64,000 bases of DNA from Epilithonimonas vandammei (GCF_003860525.1 NZ_CP034161.1:930001-994000); one strand, 5' to 3'. Positions 26,093 to 35,459 are shown, numbered from the stretch's first letter. Program-made: numbers and translations. Notes: generated by a model not told the origin, from the sequence alone.

Positions 26093-27358
26093 ATGAAATC
26101 TGTATACAATCTTTTCGTGCATGTAATGATTTTCGGGATGAAAGTCTTTTCACTATTCAATTCGAAAACAAAAAAAGGGATTCGTGGCAGAAAGCAGTCT
26201 GTTAGCATTGTCACAGAAAAAATCCAGGGACAAAAAGTGCTTTGGATGCACGCTGCCAGTCTTGGCGAATATGAACAAGGCTTGCCGGTCCTAGAAAAAT
26301 TGAAAGAACAATTCCCCGAACATAAAACTTTGGTGACTTTTTTCTCGCCATCAGGTTATGAGAATGTGAAGAAAAGAAAACAGATTGCCGATGCGATTTG
26401 CTATTTACCTTTTGACAGGAAAAAAGATGTCAAAGAATTTGTTTCCACTTTTGAAACTGAGATTTTCTTTACCGTGAAATATGATTATTGGTACAATCTT
26501 TTAGAAGAATTGAAAAATCGAGGGACAAAAAATTATGTGATTTCGGCTTTGTTTTATGAGCATCAGGTTTTCTTTGAAAGTTATGGGAAATGGTTTGCAA
26601 AACAGCTTCAGAAAAATATTGATTGGTTCTTTCACCAGACTGTGAAGTCTAAGGCTTTGGCAAAAAAAATTGGACTAACTAATTCTACTGTTTCCGGCGA
26701 TACAAGATTTGACAGAGTGAAGCAATTTCTCGACAGAGATAATCATTTAGAATTTATAGAAGAATTTAAAAACGGTCAGAAACTGATTGTGTTTGGAAGC
26801 AGCTGGCAGACGGAAGAAGATATTGCTCAGGTTGTTGCAAAAAAACTTCCTGAAATTAAAATCGTTATTGCACCTCACGACTTGCAGCGTGTTCCGCATC
26901 TGCAAACACTGTTCCCGAATGCTTGTCTATACAGCTCGCTCTCAGACTCTCAGACTCTCAAACTCTCAGACTCCCAAATTCTCATTATAGATTCAATTGG
27001 TAAACTTTCCAAATTGTATTCTTATGCAGATCTGGCAGTTGTAGGCGGTGGATTTCATTCGGCGGGATTACACAATATTTTGGAAGCAGCAGTTTATGGC
27101 GTTCCTGTGATTTTTGGCAATCAATACAGAAAAAATCCGGAAGCAGATGCGCTGATTGATGCCAACGGCGGAAAATGTTTTGACGATTTTGTGGCAGCTT
27201 CGGTTTTCATCAGAGAAGTGATAAAAAAAGATGTTGAGAATGAAGGCGAAGAAAAATCTTTCCTGAAGCAGATGTCCGAAAATGCGTACAATTTTGTGAA
27301 TTCTCAGCCAGATGCGACAGCGATAATAGTGAAGAAAATCTTGGAATCAAATATTTAA
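26093..27358 (+). CDS. waaA: 3-deoxy-D-manno-octulosonic acid (Kdo) transferase
   Basis: WaaA/KdtA (421 residues), a GT30 enzyme that adds Kdo to lipid A precursor at the inner membrane. Evidence: WMHAASLGEYEQGLPVLE, TFFSPSGYENVKKR, VKYDYWYNLLEELK, VSGDTRFDRV, VFGSSWQTEED, and the donor-site VVGGGFHSAGLHNILEAAVYGVPVIFG. Around residues 281-296 the coding DNA is a tandem 8-bp repeat. It once lay 4 bp behind the DUF1648 gene, so the IS982 insertion upstream may alter its transcription. Confidence 0.95.
   Translation: MKSVYNLFVHVMIFGMKVFSLFNSKTKKGIRGRKQSVSIVTEKIQGQKVLWMHAASLGEYEQGLPVLEKLKEQFPEHKTLVTFFSPSGYENVKKRKQIADAICYLPFDRKKDVKEFVSTFETEIFFTVKYDYWYNLLEELKNRGTKNYVISALFYEHQVFFESYGKWFAKQLQKNIDWFFHQTVKSKALAKKIGLTNSTVSGDTRFDRVKQFLDRDNHLEFIEEFKNGQKLIVFGSSWQTEEDIAQVVAKKLPEIKIVIAPHDLQRVPHLQTLFPNACLYSSLSDSQTLKLSDSQILIIDSIGKLSKLYSYADLAVVGGGFHSAGLHNILEAAVYGVPVIFGNQYRKNPEADALIDANGGKCFDDFVAASVFIREVIKKDVENEGEEKSFLKQMSENAYNFVNSQPDATAIIVKKILESNI
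26941..26980 (+). repeat. Octamer tandem repeat inside waaA
   Basis: CTCAGACT, CTCAGACT, CTCAAACT, CTCAGACT and a degenerate CCCAAATT follow each other. They encode LSDSQTLKLSDSQ in the variable region before the LIIDSIGKLSKLY strand. Eight is not a multiple of three, so gain or loss of one unit would shift the frame. Confidence 0.85.
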
Positions 27359-27434
27359 CTACAAAAGAAACAAAAGATAATTTCAATATTTCAATTGTTA
27401 TTTATTAATAGATAATGTTTTTGGATTTTGATAA

Positions 27435-28061
27435 TTACTTTAAAAATCCCTGGCTTCTTATATCTTTCACAATCAATTCAAAGTGATCTGGAATATTTTC
27501 GGATTTCAGCCAGTTGAAATCTAAACCATTGTTGATGCAAAGTTTTTCAAGATATAGGTTTTCGTGTAACTGGAAATCAATATCCGTTAAGATTTCGTCA
27601 AACTCCAGCCAATAATCCTCGTCTAGTTTTTGAATTTGGATTAAGGCTTTGATAATTTTATTGATGAGGTAGATGTATAGCTTGTAAACGGCATCAAACC
27701 TCTGCCTCGATAACTTGTCGTTATGCTCCAAGATGGTATTTACAAGAAAGAGATTAAGAAAAACATCCCCGAATTTATCCGTTGTTACTTTGACGTGCTC
27801 TGTGATTTCTCCGCTCAATTTACGGACGAGAACCAAGAAGTATTTGGCATTTCCTATGTGTTTTGAGAGGACTGTAATTCTTTCTTTCAGATAAGATTCC
27901 ATTGTATTTCTTTTGTCATCGGTAGTTTCCTCTTCGATGAGTTCGAAATACAATTTCTTGGAAAGCAGTTTATCTTTCTTTAATAATCGGAAAATTAGTT
28001 TGTCTTTTTCTTTTGAAGAAAACTCGCTCAAAGCTGCTTTGAATTCTTTTGAAAATTCCAT
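27435..28061 (-). CDS. Unknown alpha-helical protein paired with a GT2 gene
   Basis: A 208-residue, charged and probably all-helical cytoplasmic protein with no signal peptide and no domain I recognise. Notable segments are FSSKEKDKLIFRLLKKDKLLSKKLYFELIEEE, and IDFQLHENLYLEKLCINNGLDFNWLKSE in the C-terminal half. Its ATG overlaps the upstream GT2 stop codon (TAATG), so the two are translated together and it may support the same glycan pathway. I give no function. Confidence 0.7.
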   Translation of the reverse strand: MEFSKEFKAALSEFSSKEKDKLIFRLLKKDKLLSKKLYFELIEEETTDDKRNTMESYLKERITVLSKHIGNAKYFLVLVRKLSGEITEHVKVTTDKFGDVFLNLFLVNTILEHNDKLSRQRFDAVYKLYIYLINKIIKALIQIQKLDEDYWLEFDEILTDIDFQLHENLYLEKLCINNGLDFNWLKSENIPDHFELIVKDIRSQGFLK

Positions 28062-28816
28062 TAATTGAATAGTTTAGAATATTTGATAAATCCGTTGAAA
28101 GCCCAATTAGCTGTATAATACAGAGATTTCAAAGTTGAGAATTTCATATAATCTTTATAAACCAAATATTGGTCTTTCATAATATTACTTTTATTTCTGG
28201 AAACACTGTTGGGAAGCATTCTGTATTTTGATAAAGTCTTTTTCAAAGGTTTTCCTTGCGGGATTTTCTTTAATAATTCCAGCCACATTACGTGATCTTC
28301 GCGTTTTGTTCCTTCGGGGAAATAGAATTTTCCAACTCTTTTGGAATCATACATCGATGCTAAAAGCGATAATCTGCAAGTTTTCAAAAGATTATTAAAA
28401 TTAACAATTGTGTCTGCTTCGAAGTCTCCAATTTCGGTAGGATTCAGATTTTCATCACAACGAGAATAAGTAGAATATGCCAATTCAGCATTTTCAGATT
28501 TCATAAAATTGATCATTTCCTCAAGGAAATTCGGTTCCCAAAAATCATCGGCGTCCAGAAATGTTATGAATCTTCCGGTAGCGTTTTCCAAAGAAATATT
28601 CCTTGCGTGTCCAGCACCGCCATTTTTCTTCGCTTTGAAAACTTTGATTCTTGGGTCATTTTGTTCTTCCAGAATTTCTACCGAATTATCCGTTGAACAA
28701 TCATCCGTGATCAACCATTCCCAATCTTGAAAAGTTTGATTGAGGACAGAATCAATGGTTTCGTTCAAGTATTTTGAGGAATTGTAACTCGGCGTGATGA
28801 TTGATATTTCGGGCAC
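28061..28816 (-). CDS. GT2 family glycosyltransferase
   Basis: A 251-residue GT2 enzyme: ISIITPSYNSSKYLNETIDSVLNQTF, TDDCSTDNS (37-45) and DADD at 88-91, with a shortened C-terminus. The start is GTG at 28816, supported by a -7 box TATCTTTG at 28831-28838 that leaves only about 9 nt of leader. It overlaps the unknown gene at 27435 and lies near waaA, consistent with LPS or surface glycan assembly. Confidence 0.85.
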   Translation of the reverse strand: MPEISIITPSYNSSKYLNETIDSVLNQTFQDWEWLITDDCSTDNSVEILEEQNDPRIKVFKAKKNGGAGHARNISLENATGRFITFLDADDFWEPNFLEEMINFMKSENAELAYSTYSRCDENLNPTEIGDFEADTIVNFNNLLKTCRLSLLASMYDSKRVGKFYFPEGTKREDHVMWLELLKKIPQGKPLKKTLSKYRMLPNSVSRNKSNIMKDQYLVYKDYMKFSTLKSLYYTANWAFNGFIKYSKLFN

Positions 28817-28830
28817 TTGCGATTTTTTTA

Positions 28831-28838
28831 CAAAGATA
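28831..28838 (-). promoter_or_regulatory. Promoter -7 box of the GT2-unknown pair
   Basis: Exact TATCTTTG on the minus strand, 15 nt before the GTG start. No clear -33 box. Confidence 0.45.
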
Positions 28839-28889
28839 AAAATATAGACTTTAAGATAATAGATGAAAGATAAAAGACTTTTAATAATT

Positions 28890-29240
28890 GAAACACTTCG
28901 ACGGAGTTTATATTGAGCGAAGTCGAAATGCTCAGTGTGACAACTCTAATGCTGAGCGAGTAATTTTAACAGTGTCAGTCTGAGCGGAGTCGAAGACTTT
29001 TGTTTTATGCTTTTGATTCTTTGTTTACAAAAACAAATGTTGATTCGAAGCTGGAATCCGCAGCCCGACTTATCTCAATTTATTATTTATTTTAATTTGA
29101 ATCGATGAACCAACTTCGTTAGGTTTGAGCGGAAATCCTTTTTTGCCTGTTCTCATTTTCTATTTATGTGGAAACTTTCTGCAAAAAAGATTGGGAGCCC
29201 TTCGATAAGCTCAGGATAAACTGAAGGCGGAAAAAGCTGC
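28890..29240. repeat. Repeat-rich intergenic gap before leuS
   Basis: The 512-bp gap 28817-29328 has no gene. It holds several GAGCGAAGTCGAA / GAGCGGAGTCGAAG / CTTCGATAAGCTCAGG type units (28896-28995 and 29199-29218), in both orientations and with GTGTGACA or GTGTCAGTCTGAGC blocks, which look like REP-type units frequent in flavobacteria. A diverged copy of the GGAAATCC...AAAAGATTG repeat is at about 29136-29200, and GCAGCCCGAC occurs near 29061. Confidence 0.6.
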
Positions 29241-29254
29241 CCAAAAATTTAAAA

Positions 29255-29284
29255 TTGTCATTTCCTCTCAAAATCTTAACTTTG
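29255..29284 (+). promoter_or_regulatory. leuS promoter
   Basis: TTG (29255-29257), a 19-nt spacer, and an exact -7 TAACTTTG (29277-29284). Predicted leader about 40 nt. Confidence 0.6.
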
Positions 29285-29328
29285 TGAATCTTAAAAAAAT
29301 TATTCATTACTAATTCTTATTTTATAGA

Positions 29329-32139
29329 ATGTTTTACGACCATCAGCAGATAGAAAAAAAGTGGCAAAAATATTGGGAAGACAATCAAACTTACAAGACT
29401 TCCAACTCAACCGATAAACCGAAATTCTACGTCCTCGATATGTTTCCGTATCCTTCCGGAGCAGGACTTCACGTGGGACATCCGCTCGGTTACATTGCTT
29501 CTGACATCTATGCGCGATACAAAAGACATCAGGGCTTCAACGTTTTGCATCCGGTTGGTTACGATAGTTTCGGGCTTCCGGCGGAGCAATATGCCATTCA
29601 GACAGGGACGCATCCTGCCATTACAACCGAACAAAATATCACGAGATACGAGGAGCAGTTAAGAAAAATTGGATTTTCTTTTGACTGGAGCAGGGAAGTG
29701 CGGACTTCAGACCCTTCTTATTATAAATGGACACAATGGATTTTCATCCAGTTGTTCCATTCGTGGTATAATAAAGATACAGATAAGGCGGAATCTATCG
29801 AAACCTTAATCCAACATTTTGAGGAAAAAGGAAGCGAAGGATTAAATGCCAATCAAAATGAAGAATTGAATTTCACTGCAGAAGAGTGGAAATCTGCTTC
29901 TGAAATTGATAAAGGCGCAATCTTATTGAATTATCGTTTGGCTTACAGAGCGGAAACGACTGTGAACTGGTGTCCTGCTTTGGGAACTGTTTTAGCGAAC
30001 GATGAGGTGAAAGACGGAAAATCTGAAAGAGGCGGTTTCCCTGTTTTCCAAAAGAAAATGATGCAATGGAGTATGAGAATCTCTGCATATTCTGAAAGAT
30101 TGTTGCAAGGCCTGAAAACTTTGGATTGGCCACAACCTTTGAAAGATTCTCAGGAATATTGGATTGGGAAATCTCAAGGTGCGCAAGTTAGATTTGCTAC
30201 TGAAAATGGAGTAACAATTGAAGTTTTCACCACAAGACCTGATACAATTTTCGGTGCAACTTTTATGGTTTTGGCGCCGGAAAATCCTTTGGTTCAAAAT
30301 TTAACTACTCAGGAACAAAAAGATGAAGTTGATAATTATATAGAAGAAACTTCAAAAAAAACAGAGCGTGACAGGATGGCTGACGTGAAAAACGTGAGCG
30401 GTGCTTTCACAGGAAGTTATGCCATCAATCCGTTTACTGGGAAGAATATTCCGGTTTATATTTCGGATTATGTGTTGATGGGTTACGGAACTGGCGCTGT
30501 AATGGCTGTTCCTGCACACGATGAGCGCGACCACAGATTTGCGAAGAAATTCAATTTGGAAATCATTAAAGTTGTAGAATCTGATGTGGATGTTCAGGAA
30601 GAAGCTTATGATTCTAAAGATTCGGTTTGTGTGAATTCTGATTTCCTGAATGGTCTTAATTATAATGATGCAAAAGCAAAAATAATTGCTGAAATAGAAA
30701 ACAAAGGAATCGGTCACGGAACGACGAATTACAGACAGCGTGATGCGATTTTCTCAAGACAAAGATATTGGGGCGAACCGGTTCCTATATATTATAAGGA
30801 AGGAATGCCTTACACGTTGCCAAATTCTGCTTTGCCTTTGGAACTTCCCGAGGTTGAAAAATATTTACCGACGGAAGATGGTGACCCGCCATTAGGAAAT
30901 GCAAAAACATTTGCTTGGGATGAAGCGAATCAAAAAGTGGTTGATACAGATTTGATTGATGATAAAACTGTTTTTCCATTAGAGTTATCTACAATGCCAG
31001 GTTGGGCAGGAAGTTCTTGGTATTTCCTAAGGTATATGGATCCGAATGATGATGAGGTTTTCTGTAAAAAAGAATTGTCAGATTATTGGGGACAAGTTGA
31101 TTTGTACATCGGCGGAAGTGAGCACGCAACTGGTCACTTATTGTATTCTCGTTTTTGGAATATGTTTTTAAAAGACAGAGGTTATATCGAACAAAATGAG
31201 CCTTTCCAAAAGTTGATTAATCAAGGGATGATTTTGGGGATGAGTGCTTTTGTTTATAGAGTCGACGGAACTAATCAATATGTTTCTAAAAATTTAGCGA
31301 AAGACTATAAAACACAGGTAATCCACGTTGATGTTTCTTTATTAAAAGGAACAACTGACGAATTAGATACTGAAGCTTTCAAATCTTGGAGGCCAGATTA
31401 CGCTGATGCAGAATTTATTTTGGAAGACGGAAAATACATCACAGGTCGTGAAGTAGAAAAAATGTCTAAGTCTAAATACAATGTTGTCAATCCTGACGAT
31501 ATCTGTAATGAATACGGAGCAGATGGTTTAAGATTATATGAAATGTTCCTCGGTCCATTAGAGCAGTCTAAGCCTTGGAACACGCAAGGTCTTAGCGGCG
31601 TTTATGGTTTCCTGAAAAAATTCTGGAATCTGTATTTTGATGGTGATCAATTCTCAGTTTCTGATGAAGAGCCAACGAAAGCAGAATTTAAAGTTTTGCA
31701 TACATTAATAAAGAAGGTAGTTTACGACATCGAAAACTTCTCTTTCAATACTTCTGTGTCGTCTTTTATGATTGCCGTGAACGAATTGCAGAAATTAAAA
31801 TGTAACAAGCGCAATATTTTGCAACCTTTGGCTGTTATTATATCACCATATGCGCCACATATTTGCGAAGAGGTTTGGCAATTGTTGGGAAATAATGCTT
31901 CTATTGAGTTTGAACAATTTCCAAAACTTGAAGAAAGTTATTTGGTTGAAGACGAGATAGATTACCCTGTTAGTTTCAACGGAAAAATGAAATTGAAGCT
32001 GAAGTTGGCTGCTCATCTGACAAAGGATGATGTGCAGACAATTGTTATACAAAATGAAGATGTTAAAAGGATTTTAGGCGAAAATCCAGTTAAGAACTTC
32101 ATCTTTGTCCCGAAGAAAATCATCAATATTGTTAGCTGA
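29329..32139 (+). CDS. leuS: Leucine--tRNA ligase
   Basis: A class I synthetase of 936 residues, in the long bacterial form. The HIGH motif is in PYPSGAGLHVGHPLGY (about 41-55), the editing domain holds TTRPDTIFGATFMVLAPE and TGYGTGAVMAVPAHDERD-like segments near 300-400, and KMSKSKYNVVNP lies at about 711. A family insertion near residues 140-190 is charged and typical of Bacteroidota LeuS. Complete from ATG to TGA. Confidence 0.97.
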   Translation: MFYDHQQIEKKWQKYWEDNQTYKTSNSTDKPKFYVLDMFPYPSGAGLHVGHPLGYIASDIYARYKRHQGFNVLHPVGYDSFGLPAEQYAIQTGTHPAITTEQNITRYEEQLRKIGFSFDWSREVRTSDPSYYKWTQWIFIQLFHSWYNKDTDKAESIETLIQHFEEKGSEGLNANQNEELNFTAEEWKSASEIDKGAILLNYRLAYRAETTVNWCPALGTVLANDEVKDGKSERGGFPVFQKKMMQWSMRISAYSERLLQGLKTLDWPQPLKDSQEYWIGKSQGAQVRFATENGVTIEVFTTRPDTIFGATFMVLAPENPLVQNLTTQEQKDEVDNYIEETSKKTERDRMADVKNVSGAFTGSYAINPFTGKNIPVYISDYVLMGYGTGAVMAVPAHDERDHRFAKKFNLEIIKVVESDVDVQEEAYDSKDSVCVNSDFLNGLNYNDAKAKIIAEIENKGIGHGTTNYRQRDAIFSRQRYWGEPVPIYYKEGMPYTLPNSALPLELPEVEKYLPTEDGDPPLGNAKTFAWDEANQKVVDTDLIDDKTVFPLELSTMPGWAGSSWYFLRYMDPNDDEVFCKKELSDYWGQVDLYIGGSEHATGHLLYSRFWNMFLKDRGYIEQNEPFQKLINQGMILGMSAFVYRVDGTNQYVSKNLAKDYKTQVIHVDVSLLKGTTDELDTEAFKSWRPDYADAEFILEDGKYITGREVEKMSKSKYNVVNPDDICNEYGADGLRLYEMFLGPLEQSKPWNTQGLSGVYGFLKKFWNLYFDGDQFSVSDEEPTKAEFKVLHTLIKKVVYDIENFSFNTSVSSFMIAVNELQKLKCNKRNILQPLAVIISPYAPHICEEVWQLLGNNASIEFEQFPKLEESYLVEDEIDYPVSFNGKMKLKLKLAAHLTKDDVQTIVIQNEDVKRILGENPVKNFIFVPKKIINIVS

Positions 32140-32354
32140 TTGTAGATTTCCTTGGGATAGATTAAGAAAATTTATTGTGGTATATACCGAAAATTATTGA
32201 AATAAAAATCATAATTTTATCATATCAATTTTAAGTATATAATCTTAATACTTTGAAAAGGAATAATAAATTCACAAAAACAAGGTTTTAAATTATTTAA
32301 TAATGGAATTAATTGTTTTATTTGACTACAGAAAATTAGAACTCAAAGCAAAAA

Positions 32355-32362
32355 TAATTTTG
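32355..32362 (+). promoter_or_regulatory. exbB operon promoter (-7 box)
   Basis: TAATTTTG, an exact -7 match, about 65 nt before the exbB start. The 287-bp gap 32140-32426 is very AT-rich with no gene. Confidence 0.45.
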
Positions 32363-32426
32363 CATTTTTAAAATATTTGACTTTATTTTACACGATAAAA
32401 TTTAACAATTATAATTTAGTTTTAAT

Positions 32427-33290
32427 ATGGAAATGAATGTTTCAAACACAGATGAGCAAGTAGTTGCTAAAAAGCAGGGAGGACTTAATCCGGCTGTAAT
32501 TATTCCTATTATCCTTTTAATAGGTATTGCTATTTATTTATTCGTTTTAGGTAATCCGGGCAACTTTAGAGATGCAGAAAAATTAGGGGGCAGTTCAGTT
32601 GCTTTCTCAGATGTTGATGGGAAGGATATTCATCCAGAGTCTTTCTTGGGTATTATTTACAAAGGGGGTGTGATCGTACCTATTTTGATTACGTTTATGC
32701 TTACTGTTATTGTTTTCTCTATTGAGAGAGCATTGGTTCTAGGAAAAGCAGCAGGTAGTGGAAATCTGGACAACTTCGTTATCAAGATCAGAAGCTTGCT
32801 GAACCAAAACAGAATTGATGAAGCTCTTGAAGAGTGCGACAGACAAAAAGGATCAGTTGGTAACGTTGTGAAGGAAGGTCTTACAACTTACAAAGCCCTT
32901 GCAAAAGACAATACACTAAATAAAGAGCAGAAAATGGTAGCTCTTAACAAAGCTATCGAAGAAGCGACAACTTTGGAAATGCCAATGTTAGAAAAAAATA
33001 TGATGATTCTTTCTACATTAGGAACAGTTGCAACATTGGTTGCTCTACTAGGTACCGTAATCGGGATGATCAAGGCGTTCTTCGCATTAGGATCAGGAGG
33101 TGGAACACCAGATGCAGCAGCACTTTCTACTGGTATCTCCGAGGCTTTGATTAATACAGCTTTAGGTATTGGTACATCCGCTATCGCAATTATCCTTTAT
33201 AACTTCTTTACTTCTAAAATTGACGGATTAACTTATAAGATTGATGAAATCTCTATGAGTATCCAACAATCTTTTGCTGAATATAACTAA
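32427..33290 (+). CDS. exbB: MotA/TolQ/ExbB proton channel family protein
   Basis: A 287-residue inner-membrane protein. TM1 is near 23-42, a second helix near 80-102 (GGVIVPILITFMLTVIVFSIERAL), a cytoplasmic loop with the helical EEATTLEMPMLEKNMMILSTLGTVATLVALLGTVIGMI channel segment, and a last helix near 240-262. ExbB pentamers surround ExbD and use the proton gradient to drive TonB. It starts a block with two exbD genes and tonB. The N-terminal extension with an extra helix is common in Bacteroidota. Confidence 0.93.
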   Translation: MEMNVSNTDEQVVAKKQGGLNPAVIIPIILLIGIAIYLFVLGNPGNFRDAEKLGGSSVAFSDVDGKDIHPESFLGIIYKGGVIVPILITFMLTVIVFSIERALVLGKAAGSGNLDNFVIKIRSLLNQNRIDEALEECDRQKGSVGNVVKEGLTTYKALAKDNTLNKEQKMVALNKAIEEATTLEMPMLEKNMMILSTLGTVATLVALLGTVIGMIKAFFALGSGGGTPDAAALSTGISEALINTALGIGTSAIAIILYNFFTSKIDGLTYKIDEISMSIQQSFAEYN

Positions 33291-33367
33291 TATTCAGTAA
33301 TTCAGAAATGGGATGATTTAAATCTCATTTCAAATCAATAAATTAGTTAACAAAGCATTTTTAAATA

Positions 33368-33970
33368 ATGGCGAGAATTAAACCAAAAAGACATGGAGTA
33401 GTTACGGATATGACGGCAATGTGTGACGTTGCGTTCCTACTACTAACATTCTTTATATTAACCACACAGTTTAAAAAACCAGATGTGGAACAGATTAAAC
33501 CGCCTTCTTCTATATCAGAAAAGTTACTTCCAGATGCGAGTCTTATGACTATCAATGTTACTCCAAATGGTGTATTTTATTTCCAACCAGTAGAAAATGC
33601 TGTAGAAAGAGTTCAGGTTTTGGACAATATGGGAAAAAAATATGGGGTTACTTTTACCCAACCAGAAAAAGTAGCATTTACAAAAGTACAAGCGGTAGGA
33701 GTACCCATGAGCCAGCTAAAAAGTTATCTGAATCTCCCTCAAGAGAAACAGAAAGACTTCAAAGCTGCTGAAGGCATACCAATGGATAGTACGAATAAAC
33801 AATTAATAGACTGGGTGCAACAAAGTCTTGCCGTAAATCCTAGTTATAAGTTAGCGATAAAAGGTGATGTGACCACTAAGTATCCAAAAGTTAAAAGTTT
33901 ATTTGAAGGTTTAAGAGATATTGATTTTCTTAAATTCTGGTTGATAACATCTCAAGAAGGTAAAAATTAA
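33368..33970 (+). CDS. exbD: ExbD/TolR family protein, copy 1
   Basis: A 200-residue protein: short cytoplasmic N-terminus, then VTDMTAMCDVAFLLLTFFIL (about 11-31), with the proton-path Asp in MCDVAFLLL, followed by a periplasmic domain. It is longer than E. coli ExbD (about 141) because of an insert around residues 95-150. It is followed by a second exbD after 10 bp. Confidence 0.9.
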   Translation: MARIKPKRHGVVTDMTAMCDVAFLLLTFFILTTQFKKPDVEQIKPPSSISEKLLPDASLMTINVTPNGVFYFQPVENAVERVQVLDNMGKKYGVTFTQPEKVAFTKVQAVGVPMSQLKSYLNLPQEKQKDFKAAEGIPMDSTNKQLIDWVQQSLAVNPSYKLAIKGDVTTKYPKVKSLFEGLRDIDFLKFWLITSQEGKN

Positions 33971-33980
33971 TTAGAAGAAA

Positions 33981-34526
33981 ATGGCAGAAGTACAGGTTAA
34001 AGAGGATAGCGGGAAAGGCGGCAAGGTCCGTTCGAAAAAACAGAATACCCGTGTAGATATGACGCCGATGGTAGACTTAGGTTTTCTTTTGATTACTTTC
34101 TTTATGTTTACCACCACATTTAGCAAACCAAACGTAATGGATCTTGGTCTTCCGGCAAAGCCGAAAGATAAGAATCAGAAACCACCAGATACGGAGATTA
34201 AGCTGAGTAATTCCATTTCTTTAATTATTGGTAAAGACAATAGGATATTTTATCATCAACAAGACCAGCAGGGTCTTAATGATCAAACCCTTATGGAAAC
34301 CAATTTTGACAGAGAAGGTATCAGAAAAGTAATTGAGCAAGCAAAGGCCAATGCAGCAGATAAAGACTTATTTACAGTCATTATCAAGCCAACGGATGAT
34401 GCAGTATATAAAAACTTTGTAGACATTCTTGATGAGATGGCTATTACCAAAAACGAAAGATATGGGGTTACCGATGTAAAGCCTTGGGAATTAGCAATCT
34501 ACAAAAAGAAGGTAGGTGAACAATAA
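33981..34526 (+). CDS. exbD: ExbD/TolR family protein, copy 2
   Basis: A 181-residue paralogue of the preceding gene. The membrane helix TPMVDLGFLLITFFMFTTTF (about 27-47) has the key Asp in MVDLGFL, and the periplasmic part ends KPWELAIYKKK. Two different ExbD proteins in one operon are usual in Bacteroidota and suggest a mixed ExbD dimer; that is inference. Confidence 0.9.
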   Translation: MAEVQVKEDSGKGGKVRSKKQNTRVDMTPMVDLGFLLITFFMFTTTFSKPNVMDLGLPAKPKDKNQKPPDTEIKLSNSISLIIGKDNRIFYHQQDQQGLNDQTLMETNFDREGIRKVIEQAKANAADKDLFTVIIKPTDDAVYKNFVDILDEMAITKNERYGVTDVKPWELAIYKKKVGEQ

Positions 34527-34561
34527 TCCTACACTACAATAACATTTTTTAAATTTTAAAA

Positions 34562-35392
34562 ATGGCAGACGAAAATTTGAAATACGAATCTAATCTTACT
34601 TTGGATGAGATTGTATTCGAACATAGAAATAAGGAGTATGGTGCTTACGATTTAAGACACACCTATCCGAAAATGCTCACAAAGTCTTTCCTTATCGGGA
34701 CTGCTGTTTTTCTTGTAGTTTCTTTGTCTCCCTTCATTTATATGAAGATCCAGCAGATGAACGAAAAAGATAAAACAGAAGTAGATGCGAAGTTGGTAGA
34801 GATCTTGGATGAGCAGCCGATTATCGAACAGCCTAAGGAAGAAGAACCACCACCGCCACCTCCTCCAAAAGAAGAGGAAAAGCAAGAGGTAATTCAGAAT
34901 GTTGTTCCGGAGCCTAAAAGAGCTCCAAAAATTGAGACTCCACCTCCGCCAATTACTAAGCAGCTGGAAACTACGACAGGTCTGGTAGCACAAGAAGGTG
35001 TTAAAACGCCATCGTATACACCACCACCGCCACCACCTTCGACAGGTAAATCTACAACTGCTGAGGTGAAACCGGTAACTAATGAGGTTTATGAATCCGT
35101 AGATCAAGCTGCTGAGTTTCCGGGGACAATTAATGCTTTTAGAACAAAATTTCAAAATAATTTTGATTCCGGAAGTTTGGAAGGTGAAGGTACACTTAAG
35201 ACGGAAATTACTTTTGTCGTTGAAAGAGATGGAACTTTAACGCAGGTGAAAGCTAATGGCTCAAATGCTGATTTTAACAGAGAAGCTGAAGCTACTGTAA
35301 AAGGAATTAAGACGAAATGGACACCCGCTAAAGTTAATGGGCAGCCTGTAAGATCTAGATTTAGATTCCCTGTAACAATGAATTTCCAATAA
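34562..35392 (+). CDS. tonB: TonB family energy-transducing protein
   Basis: A 276-residue protein: cytoplasmic N-terminus with EHRNKEYGAYDLRHTYP, one membrane anchor about 41-61, a Pro/Glu-rich periplasmic spacer (EEPPPPPPPKEEE near 97-109; a second Pro run near 155-161), and a C-terminal TonB domain (about 185-276) with GTINAFRTKFQNNF and FVVERDGTLTQVKA. It links the ExbB-ExbD motor to outer-membrane SusC/TonB-dependent receptors. Confidence 0.93.
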   Translation: MADENLKYESNLTLDEIVFEHRNKEYGAYDLRHTYPKMLTKSFLIGTAVFLVVSLSPFIYMKIQQMNEKDKTEVDAKLVEILDEQPIIEQPKEEEPPPPPPPKEEEKQEVIQNVVPEPKRAPKIETPPPPITKQLETTTGLVAQEGVKTPSYTPPPPPPSTGKSTTAEVKPVTNEVYESVDQAAEFPGTINAFRTKFQNNFDSGSLEGEGTLKTEITFVVERDGTLTQVKANGSNADFNREAEATVKGIKTKWTPAKVNGQPVRSRFRFPVTMNFQ

Positions 35393-35417
35393 GAATTTAG
35401 TTGGTAAAACATTATAT

Positions 35418-35449
35418 AAAAGAGAAGTTTTTATAACTTCTCTTTTTTT
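35418..35449 (+). terminator. Terminator of the exbB-tonB operon
   Basis: AAAGAGAAGTT (35418-35428 region) pairs with AACTTCTCTTT, loop TTTAT-like, followed by seven T. It lies about 25 bp after the tonB stop. Confidence 0.85.
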
Positions 35450-35451
35450 AT

Positions 35452-35459
35452 TAGATTTG
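35452..35459 (+). promoter_or_regulatory. Promoter -7 box directly before the small membrane gene
   Basis: TAGATTTG is an exact -7 match ending only 5 nt before ATG 35464, and it directly follows the tonB terminator. A start point 5-7 nt downstream would coincide with the ATG, so the transcript could be leaderless. Confidence 0.5.

Noticed and set aside
34652..35155. 167-codon frame antisense to tonB
   Set aside because: Its Trp/Arg-rich sequence mirrors the Pro-rich tonB spacer.
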